From: an uncultured Selenomonadaceae bacterium
GTDB lineage: Bacteria > Bacillota > Negativicutes > Selenomonadales > Selenomonadaceae
Direction: 5' to 3'
DNA length: 10,528 bases
Assembly: GCA_945637225.1 (NCBI GenBank)
Contig: CALZDE010000053.1
Span: forward strand, 1 to 10,528
The notes beneath the pieces were generated by a model. It was not told the origin of the DNA and searched no databases. It saw nothing but the letters and a program-made list of their open reading frames with translations. The position numbers were made by a program, and so were the translations under genes. The number at the start of each line of letters is the position of its first letter. The stretch's first letter is position 1. Positions 4,679-10,528 of the stretch are shown in pieces.

Positions 4679-6223
4679 TTATTTATTTAAGCGTTGTTCA
4701 ATGTATTTCTTTTGTTCATCAGAAGAAGTATTGCTGACTACGCCATTCTTTACAACAGGGCCCTTATACTGCAGGCGGATAAATTCAGAAGTAGGTATTT
4801 TCTGAATTACTTCAAGGTCGCAGATTTCAGGTGTGAACTGTTCATAGAAGCTTTTCAGCTGATTGTTGTTTACGATGACGTAAACAGGCTTATCAAGAGG
4901 AAGTTCCTCAATAGCGTAGAAAGGCATTACGTTTTTGATATTCCAGCTCATGTTTTCCGGCTTGCTGTCAGCTATATCCCATATATGTGACAGCTTGTAA
5001 ATAGTACGTCCGCTGTAGTAAACAGAGGATGTACGGTAATTGCCGAAACTGTATATTGGTTCGCCAGGTTCCACGTATTCGTCAAGATGGGCTACATCAT
5101 ATTTACCTGTTACATTATCCTGCACGTAGTTTGGAACTGCAAAACAGTAAAGTATAACAAAGATTGTGCCGGTAGTGCATGCTACCTTTCTTACTAAGCC
5201 TTCACGGTCAACGAGCCAGTTGCCGAGCATGAGAGCCAATGGAAGCATAGCAGGAAGGGTATAGGTAGGATATTTGGTAGCTGCCATCTGATAACAGCCA
5301 ATGGTAACAAGTGCCCAGGTGAGCAGGAAGATTTTGTCCTCAGGAAGATTTTTCCAGAATTCCTTTTTGAAAATTGGCAGTCTGCCACGAACAAGGCTGT
5401 AAAGGAAGCCAAAGCTCCAAGGAATAGTGGAAGCAAAGGTAATTGCTGTGTAATACCACCATACATCATCACGTGGATGTTCGGAAACAGTAGCACGAAG
5501 TACATTATGAGTTCCGAGGAAACCGCCAATGAAGTCCATGCCATGCAGTGTGTACATCTGATAATACCAAGGACCGCCAATAGCAAAGTAGAGAAGCAGG
5601 CCAGGGATTATTTTCAGCTTAAGAATTTCCTTGAAATCACGTCTTACACAGAGGAATACCAGTATAGTAAGACCTGGCAGAGCAAGACCAACAGGTCCCT
5701 TTGTCAATGTAGCAAAGGCCGCTGCCGCATAGGAAAGATAGTAGAAATTGCGGTTTTTAGAACTATAGCCCAAGTAGAAGGAAATCAGAACGGCACTATG
5801 GAAAACGAAAAGTGACATATCTGTAATGACAGCCTTGCCTAAATAAACAAAGGCTACAGAGGATGCCAAAATCAAAGAACTGCAAAAAGCAACTCTTTCA
5901 CCATAGAGCTTACGGCCAAAGAAATATGTCATTACCAGTGCTATCAGAGTGAAGCAGGCAGGGAAGAAACGTGCCGCAAATTCATTGACTCCGAAAATAC
6001 TGAAGGCTGCAATCAGCTCCCAATAGAAGAAGCCTGGCTTATCATACCAGAAATTGCCATAAATTCGTGGAGAAACAAAGTCCCCGCTTTCCAGCATTTC
6101 CTTAGCCGTTAATGTATAATTACTTTCAACAGGGTCAGTAATGGCAAGTCCCCAGTTGTTAGCAAAATACAGCAACGCACCGAAAACTAAAATATAGAGC
6201 AAATCCTTTTTATATTGTACCAT
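4679..6223 (-). CDS. ArnT-like membrane glycosyltransferase, GT39 family
   Basis: Predicted to move a sugar from undecaprenyl phosphate to an acceptor on the outer face of the cytoplasmic membrane (lipid A, another glycolipid or protein). After the first membrane segment (about 8-29) comes the family signature: D30-P-V-E33 followed by EMLESGDFVSPRIYGNFWYDKPGFF, closely matching ArnT's D-E-x-R-Y ... EKP, with the catalytic Asp at D30 and K62-P63. Many hydrophobic segments follow, ending near residue 365, then a soluble C-terminal domain of about 150 residues as in ArnT. At 514 aa it is slightly shorter than E. coli ArnT (550). The ATG start has GGAAGG upstream at a somewhat long spacing; no better start is nearby. 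The substrate cannot be read from sequence. It may use the lipid-linked sugar made by the GT2 enzyme at 2081-3025. Confidence 0.85.
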   Translation of the reverse strand: MVQYKKDLLYILVFGALLYFANNWGLAITDPVESNYTLTAKEMLESGDFVSPRIYGNFWYDKPGFFYWELIAAFSIFGVNEFAARFFPACFTLIALVMTYFFGRKLYGERVAFCSSLILASSVAFVYLGKAVITDMSLFVFHSAVLISFYLGYSSKNRNFYYLSYAAAAFATLTKGPVGLALPGLTILVFLCVRRDFKEILKLKIIPGLLLYFAIGGPWYYQMYTLHGMDFIGGFLGTHNVLRATVSEHPRDDVWWYYTAITFASTIPWSFGFLYSLVRGRLPIFKKEFWKNLPEDKIFLLTWALVTIGCYQMAATKYPTYTLPAMLPLALMLGNWLVDREGLVRKVACTTGTIFVILYCFAVPNYVQDNVTGKYDVAHLDEYVEPGEPIYSFGNYRTSSVYYSGRTIYKLSHIWDIADSKPENMSWNIKNVMPFYAIEELPLDKPVYVIVNNNQLKSFYEQFTPEICDLEVIQKIPTSEFIRLQYKGPVVKNGVVSNTSSDEQKKYIEQRLNK

Positions 6224-6281
6224 GGGTTAAAACATCCTTCCTTTCTAAAAACAAACTATTACTAAGATACTGATTGATATT

Positions 6282-6310
6282 ATCATATCATAAAAGTATT
6301 TATTTAACAA
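6282..6310 (-). promoter_or_regulatory. Promoter of the GT39 gene
   Basis: Minus-strand -35 TTGTTA (complement of 6305-6310), a 17-nt spacer and -10 TATGAT (complement of 6282-6287) sit about 60 nt before the gene. A second overlapping TATGAT is at 6287-6292. Confidence 0.55.
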
Positions 6311-6321
6311 GAAAATTTATA

Positions 6322-6350
6322 TTGAAAAAAAAGTAATTTTCAGATATAAT
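6322..6350 (+). promoter_or_regulatory. Promoter of the DUF1934-argS-rpoE-pyrG operon
   Basis: -35 TTGAAA (6322-6327), exactly 17 nt, and a perfect -10 TATAAT (6345-6350) predict a start near 6357. It is divergent from the GT39 promoter, only 11 bp separating the two -35 boxes. Confidence 0.8.
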
Positions 6351-6389
6351 AAGATGATAAGCAATTTTCAGGTTCAGGAGGTGAGGTTT

Positions 6390-6812
6390 TTGGAGAAGGT
6401 GATGGTTCACCTGAAGGGCCGTCAAAAGGATGCTCAGGGAAGAACCACAAAGATACAGATGTCAGCAGAAGGGGAGCATTACCTGAAGGCTGGCAAGCAT
6501 TATGTGAAGTATATGGATAATTCCATTGATAAGGATGCACCGGTTTCTACCATGCTGAAAATTGCCGAGGACAGCCTCACCATTATCCGTCAGGGAGCCA
6601 TTGGGGGGACTCAGCGTTTTCAGAAAGATGTTGAGCATAACAGTGACTACCGCACACCATATGGTATTCTTGAATTAAAGCTCCGTACTACCAAATTAGA
6701 CATCAGTTATGGTGATGTAGCAGGTGAGGTAGACTTTTGCTATGATGTAATAGTGAATGGAGATTTTTCAGGTCACAATAAATTATCAATTGTAATATCG
6801 AAGCTTAAGTAG
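6390..6812 (+). CDS. DUF1934 (YwiB-like) beta-barrel protein
   Basis: A 140-residue protein of the DUF1934 family, represented by B. subtilis YwiB, which also lies beside argS. The family is predicted to form a small lipocalin-like beta barrel; its function is not known. Alternating short strands such as MVHLKGRQKD, GEHYLKAGKHYVKY, DSLTIIRQG, YGILELKLRTTKLDISY and VDFCYDVIVNGD fit this. YGxLEL...T and a D-x-x-Y-x-L-x-hxG pattern near the end are family traits. An in-frame ATG at 6354 would give 152 aa but lies upstream of the predicted transcription start. The TTG at 6390 has AGGAGG (6376-6381) 8 nt before it and gives the family's normal length, so it was chosen. It is first in the operon, 28 bp before argS. 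No membrane segment or signal peptide is seen. Confidence 0.85.
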   Translation: MEKVMVHLKGRQKDAQGRTTKIQMSAEGEHYLKAGKHYVKYMDNSIDKDAPVSTMLKIAEDSLTIIRQGAIGGTQRFQKDVEHNSDYRTPYGILELKLRTTKLDISYGDVAGEVDFCYDVIVNGDFSGHNKLSIVISKLK

Positions 6813-6840
6813 CTTTTGGTTGTTTTAGGAGGAAATTCTA

Positions 6841-8499
6841 TTGGATATAAAGGATACAATTTGTGAGGCCATAAAAAAAGCGGCAGACAGTGCCGTTGCA
6901 GATGGTATTTTTCCTGCTGGTGAACTGCCAGCCATAGTTTTAGAGGTACCACCAAAGAAGGAATTAGGCGACTTTGCTACCAATGTAGCTATGCAGTCTG
7001 CACGTGTTTTCCGCAAGTCACCTCGTAATATTGCTGAGGAATTAGTAAAGCGTATTGAGGGAGAATGGTTAGATAGAATAGATATTGCTGGTCCTGGCTT
7101 TATTAATTTCTATCTGAAGTCCAATGTCCTTTATGATACATTAGCTTCTATTATAAATAAGGGAGAGGCTTTCGGTCAGCTGGCAAAGAAGGATATAGCA
7201 CCTATTCAGGTTGAGTATGTCAGTGCAAATCCTACTGGCCCACTGCATATCGGTCATGGCCGTGGTGCCGCTGCTGGAAGTGCTTTGGTTAATCTTCTGC
7301 GTGCGGCAGGCTATCCTGTAACAAGCGAGTATTATATCAATGATGCAGGCAATCAGATTAACAATCTTGCTCTCTCCGTAAATCATCGTTATTTGGAGCT
7401 TTTGGGCAAGGCTGATGAGGCGACTTTCCCAGAGAATGGCTATCATGGTGCTGATATTGTAGATACTGCTCAGCGTATCATCAAGAAGGATGGCGAAAAG
7501 TATCTTGATATGAGCGAGGACGAGCGTCTTGCAATTTTCAAGGAACTGGCTTTAAAGGAGAAGCTGGCGGCTTTGAAGGAAGATTTGGAAGCCTTCAATG
7601 TTACCTTTGATGTATGGTTCAGTGAGCGTACCCTTCACCCTGATATGGTAAATGCTGCTGTAGATGTATTGAAAAATAATGGCAAAATCTACGAGCAGGA
7701 TGGTGCATTGTGGCTGAAGTCCACTGAATATGGCGATGACAAGGACCGCGTAGTTATCCGTGATAATGGTGTTCCTACCTATTTAGCGGCGGATATTGCG
7801 TACCACAAGAACAAGTATGAGCGCGGTTTTGGTAAAATTATCAATCTGTGGGGTGCTGACCATCATGGCTATATCTGCCGTGTAAAGGCGGCTATGTCTG
7901 CACTGGGCTTTGACGCTGAAAAGCTGGATGTTCGTCTTTTGCAGATGGTTCGTCTCCTGCGTGGCGGCGAGCTGGTAAAGCTTTCCAAGCGTACTGGCCA
8001 GACAATTACCCTGTCAGAGCTTATTGAGGAAGTTGGTACCGATGCGGCACGTTACTTCTTCGTAATGCGTTCTATGGACAGTCAGCTGGATTTTGATATG
8101 GATTTGGCTACTTCCCAGTCCAATGAGAATCCTGTTTATTACATTCAGTATGCTCATGCCCGTATTTGCAGTATTTTCCGTCAGGCAGAGGAAAATAATC
8201 TGAAGGCAGAAAATCCTGAGCTGGCACTTTTGGTTGAGGAAACTGAAATTAACCTCATCAATAAGCTGGCTGAGTACGAGGATGAAATTGAAAAGGCGGC
8301 TAAGGAATATGCTCCACAGCGTATTGCCCGTTATGCTTATGATTTGGCTGGCTGTTTCCACAGCTTCTACAATCAGTGCCGTATCTTAGGTGTTGACGAA
8401 AAGCTGGCTGAGGCTAGACTTGCTCTTGTAAAGGCAACTGCCCACGTAATCCGTCATGCACTGGGTATTGTAGGTGTTTCTGCACCAGAGCGCATGTAA
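6841..8499 (+). CDS. argS: Arginyl-tRNA synthetase
   Basis: Cytoplasmic class I aminoacyl-tRNA synthetase joining arginine to tRNA-Arg with ATP. The 552 residues are the normal length. The N-terminal Add-1 domain (about 1-90) precedes the Rossmann catalytic core with YVSANPTGPLHIGHGRG (HIGH at residues 136-139). The KMSKS equivalent is KLSKR at 380-384; the variant is usual for ArgRS. The C-terminal helical DALR anticodon-binding domain (about 430-552) ends in the typical LGIVGVSAPERM. The start is TTG with AGGAGG 8 nt upstream; no ATG is near the N-terminus. It is second in the operon, 28 bp after the DUF1934 gene and 38 bp before rpoE. No T-box-like leader is seen in the short gap before it, so regulation is expected from the operon promoter. 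Confidence 0.97.
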   Translation: MDIKDTICEAIKKAADSAVADGIFPAGELPAIVLEVPPKKELGDFATNVAMQSARVFRKSPRNIAEELVKRIEGEWLDRIDIAGPGFINFYLKSNVLYDTLASIINKGEAFGQLAKKDIAPIQVEYVSANPTGPLHIGHGRGAAAGSALVNLLRAAGYPVTSEYYINDAGNQINNLALSVNHRYLELLGKADEATFPENGYHGADIVDTAQRIIKKDGEKYLDMSEDERLAIFKELALKEKLAALKEDLEAFNVTFDVWFSERTLHPDMVNAAVDVLKNNGKIYEQDGALWLKSTEYGDDKDRVVIRDNGVPTYLAADIAYHKNKYERGFGKIINLWGADHHGYICRVKAAMSALGFDAEKLDVRLLQMVRLLRGGELVKLSKRTGQTITLSELIEEVGTDAARYFFVMRSMDSQLDFDMDLATSQSNENPVYYIQYAHARICSIFRQAEENNLKAENPELALLVEETEINLINKLAEYEDEIEKAAKEYAPQRIARYAYDLAGCFHSFYNQCRILGVDEKLAEARLALVKATAHVIRHALGIVGVSAPERM

Positions 8500-8537
8500 A
8501 ATAGTGGCTAGTTATTTAGATAAAAAGGAGAATTATT

Positions 8538-8831
8538 GTGGATTTCACTAAAATGACTGATGTTGATGCAGCATACTACATTCTGCAGAATAATGGAGAG
8601 GAGCCAATGTATTACAAGGATTTAATCCTTAAGACCATTGAACTGAAGAAAAAGCCTGTCCGCAATCCTGAAAATCCAGAGGCTGAGGCAATTTCTGAGA
8701 TTTACACCCAGATTAATATGGACAGCCGTTTCTTCTATGTGAAGGATGGCAATTGGGGCCTTACAGAATGGTATCCAGAGGCTAAGAAGCCTGTTCGTGG
8801 TTCCAAGAAGATTGATGAACTTGAAGACTAA
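8538..8831 (+). CDS. rpoE: DNA-directed RNA polymerase delta subunit, short form
   Basis: The delta subunit of Bacillota RNA polymerase, which promotes enzyme recycling and lowers non-specific nucleic acid binding. The 97 residues are essentially only the N-terminal HARE-HTH domain: MTDVDAAYYILQ, YYKDLILKTIELK, EAEAISEIYTQINMDSRFFYVKDGNWGLTEW. The glutamate/aspartate-rich tail that makes B. subtilis delta about 173 aa is missing, leaving only DELED. The reading frame ends cleanly at TAA with no frameshift remnant after it, so this looks like a natural short form. The start is GTG, 7 nt after AAGGAG. It lies 33 bp before pyrG, the same pairing as in B. subtilis. A generic HARE-HTH protein is the alternative, but the rpoE-pyrG context supports delta. 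Confidence 0.85.
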   Translation: MDFTKMTDVDAAYYILQNNGEEPMYYKDLILKTIELKKKPVRNPENPEAEAISEIYTQINMDSRFFYVKDGNWGLTEWYPEAKKPVRGSKKIDELED

Positions 8832-8864
8832 AAGCTGATTAACAGATTACTAGGAGGAAAATTC

Positions 8865-10472
8865 ATGGCAAAGTATATTTTTGTCACCGGTGGCGTTGTT
8901 TCATCCCTGGGTAAAGGCATTACTGCCGCTTCCCTTGGCCGTCTGCTGAAAAATCGTGGCATAAAGGTAACTATTCAGAAGTTCGACCCATATATAAATA
9001 TTGACCCAGGTACTATGAGCCCTTATCAGCATGGTGAGGTTTTCGTTACTGATGATGGTGCAGAGACTGACCTTGACCTCGGTCATTATGAGCGTTTCAT
9101 TGATATTAACCTGACTAAGAATTCCAATATCACCGCTGGCAAGGTTTATTGGAATGTACTGAACAAGGAACGCCGTGGTGACTATTTAGGCAAGACCATT
9201 CAGGTAATTCCTCATATCACTAATGAGATTAAACAGCGTGTTTATGATGTAGCGGCTGACAGCGGTGCTGATGTAGTTATTACTGAAATCGGCGGTACCG
9301 TTGGTGACATTGAGAGTCTGCCATTCATGGAGGCTATCCGTCAGGTAAAGAAGGAAGTAGGCCGTAACGATGTACTGTACATTCATGTTACCTTAGTTCC
9401 TTATATTTCCGCTGCTGGTGAGCTGAAGACTAAGCCAACCCAGCACAGTGTTAAGGAGCTGCGCAGTATCGGTATTCAGCCAGACATTCTGGTATGCCGT
9501 ACCGAGAAGCCTCTCACCAAGGAAATGAAGGCTAAATTAGCTATGTTCTGCGACGTAGATAAGGAAGCTGTTATCGAGAATATGACTGCCTCCACCATCT
9601 ACGAGGTTCCTCTGATGATGCAGGCTGAGGGCTTAGACCGCATTGCTATGGAGAAGCTCCACATGGATTATGTTCCTGTAAATATGGACAGCTGGGAGCA
9701 GATGGTCTACAAGATTAACAATCCTAAGAAGAAGGTTAAGATTGCTGTAGTTGGTAAGTATGTTGAACTGCCTGATGCTTACATCTCTGTTACTGAGGCT
9801 CTCCATCATGCAGGTATTGCCAATGAATCTGAGGTAAAGATTAAGTGGGTTAATGCTGAGGAATTAGAGAAGGCTGTAAACCCTGATTTAGATGAAATTT
9901 TTGCTGGCTGCAAGGGTATCTTAGTACCTGGCGGTTTTGGTGACCGTGGTGTAGAAGGCAAGATTATGGCTATTCAGTACGCTCGTGAGAACAAGATTCC
10001 ATTCCTGGGTCTGTGCCTTGGCATGCAGTGTGCTGTTATTGAGTTTGCCCGTCACGTATGCGGTATGACTGATGCTCATTCTGCTGAGTTCAATCCTGAG
10101 ACTGCACATCCTGTAATTGATCTGATGGAATCTCAGATTGACGTTGAGGATAAGGGCGGTACCATGCGTCTTGGTGCATATCCATGTAAGGTACAGCCTG
10201 GCACTAAGACCGAGAAGGCTTATGGCACTCTGGAAATCAGCGAGCGTCATCGTCATCGTTATGAGTACAACAATAAATTCCGTGATGAATTGACTGCAAA
10301 GGGTCTGGTAATTGCTGGTACTCTGCCTGATGGCAGTCTGGTAGAAATTGTTGAGGTTGCTGACCATCCTTGGTTCGTAGCTTCCCAGTTCCATCCAGAG
10401 CTGAAGTCCCGTCCAAATCATCCACATCCACTCTTTAAGGACTTTGTAACTGCGGCTCTTTCTTTAAAGTAA
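8865..10472 (+). CDS. pyrG: CTP synthase
   Basis: Makes CTP from UTP, ATP and glutamine, the last step of pyrimidine nucleotide synthesis. The 535 residues are normal length. The amidoligase domain (1 to about 266) starts with the P-loop GGVVSSLGKG (9-18) and continues with KFDPYINIDPGTMSPYQHGEV and TEIGGTVGDIESLPF. The class I glutaminase domain (about 290-535) has the catalytic C384 in GLCLGMQC and the His-Glu pair H510/E512 in SQFHPELKS. The ATG is preceded by TAGGAGG at good spacing. It is last in the operon. The 33-bp gap after rpoE holds no terminator hairpin, so the attenuation leader known before B. subtilis pyrG is not present here. Confidence 0.98.
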   Translation: MAKYIFVTGGVVSSLGKGITAASLGRLLKNRGIKVTIQKFDPYINIDPGTMSPYQHGEVFVTDDGAETDLDLGHYERFIDINLTKNSNITAGKVYWNVLNKERRGDYLGKTIQVIPHITNEIKQRVYDVAADSGADVVITEIGGTVGDIESLPFMEAIRQVKKEVGRNDVLYIHVTLVPYISAAGELKTKPTQHSVKELRSIGIQPDILVCRTEKPLTKEMKAKLAMFCDVDKEAVIENMTASTIYEVPLMMQAEGLDRIAMEKLHMDYVPVNMDSWEQMVYKINNPKKKVKIAVVGKYVELPDAYISVTEALHHAGIANESEVKIKWVNAEELEKAVNPDLDEIFAGCKGILVPGGFGDRGVEGKIMAIQYARENKIPFLGLCLGMQCAVIEFARHVCGMTDAHSAEFNPETAHPVIDLMESQIDVEDKGGTMRLGAYPCKVQPGTKTEKAYGTLEISERHRHRYEYNNKFRDELTAKGLVIAGTLPDGSLVEIVEVADHPWFVASQFHPELKSRPNHPHPLFKDFVTAALSLK

Positions 10473-10503
10473 TTTTAAAGTGAAAATAACGACTAAGAGA
10501 TGT

Positions 10504-10526
10504 CCCCCACTTCTATAAGTGGCGGG
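10504..10526. other. GC-rich hairpin after pyrG, terminator or mobile-element end
   Basis: CCACTT and AAGTGG (10507-10522) pair around the loop CTAT, and CCC/GGG extend the stem past a single bulged C. It is 31 nt after the pyrG stop. The right arm is followed by TA and then the window ends, so no T-run is visible. On the minus strand it is followed by ACATCTC, not T-rich. It may be the operon terminator or a terminal hairpin of an IS200/IS605-type element lying beyond the window. Confidence 0.4.
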
Positions 10527-10528
10527 TA

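Noticed and set aside
5194..5815. Open frames of 112-130 codons overlapping the ArnT-like gene.
   Set aside because: They sit inside a gene with clear family motifs. The hydrophobic one is a frame-shifted echo of the membrane segments.
6354..6389. Upstream ATG extending the DUF1934 protein by 12 residues.
   Set aside because: It lies four bases after the -10 box, before the predicted transcription start, and has no ribosome-binding site. TTG at 6390 has both.
9921..10427. 168-codon open frame antisense to pyrG.
   Set aside because: It lies wholly within pyrG, whose own coding is unambiguous. Its translation has low-complexity, non-protein-like composition and there is no start signal.
1..10528. 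Searched by eye for CRISPR arrays, tRNA or rRNA genes, complete insertion sequences and phage genes.
   Set aside because: No regularly spaced repeats, cloverleaf-like sequences, transposase frames or phage modules were seen. Only the terminal hairpin hints at a mobile element.

Overview
The window is an ordinary low-to-moderate GC chromosomal segment from a Bacillota-type bacterium. The gene order DUF1934 (ywiB-like) - argS - rpoE (RNA polymerase delta) - pyrG is typical of Bacillota. CheX-type chemotaxis proteins together with polytopic lipid-sugar glycosyltransferases fit a motile anaerobe, possibly of the Negativicutes/Selenomonadales. That placement is inferred from gene content, since no rRNA gene is present.

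Layout. 63-1544 (+) encodes a PutP-type sodium/proline symporter. 1545-2080 looks empty but is the most interesting part: it carries a compact candidate type I toxin-antitoxin locus. A 26-residue holin-like membrane peptide is encoded on the minus strand (1869-1949) with its own promoter, a Shine-Dalgarno-sequestering hairpin and a terminator. A convergent promoter-terminator unit (about 1751-1861, +) would make an RNA antisense to the toxin 3' UTR. A second small RNA unit (about 1621-1703, +) has a terminator loop complementary to the toxin start codon. A 12-bp inverted repeat could pair the toxin mRNA 5' end with its 3' end.

2081-3025 (-) is a GtrB/ArnC-like polyprenyl-phosphate glycosyltransferase. 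3283-4149 and 4152-4622 (+) are a two-gene chemotaxis unit: a receiver domain fused to a CheX-like domain, then a stand-alone CheX. 4679-6223 (-) is an ArnT-like family 39 membrane glycosyltransferase, converging on cheX through a shared bidirectional terminator. From a divergent promoter region (6282-6350) runs a + strand operon: DUF1934 protein, argS, rpoE and pyrG. The last 56 bases hold a GC-rich hairpin of uncertain meaning.

How they fit. The two glycosyltransferases probably belong to one envelope-modification route: charging undecaprenyl phosphate with a sugar, then transferring that sugar outside the membrane. The CheX pair adjusts CheY~P-type signalling. The argS-rpoE-pyrG operon is housekeeping: arginyl-tRNA, RNA polymerase delta and CTP supply. 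Four of its features stand out: TTG, TTG and GTG starts on the first three genes, and a delta subunit that lacks nearly all of its acidic tail.
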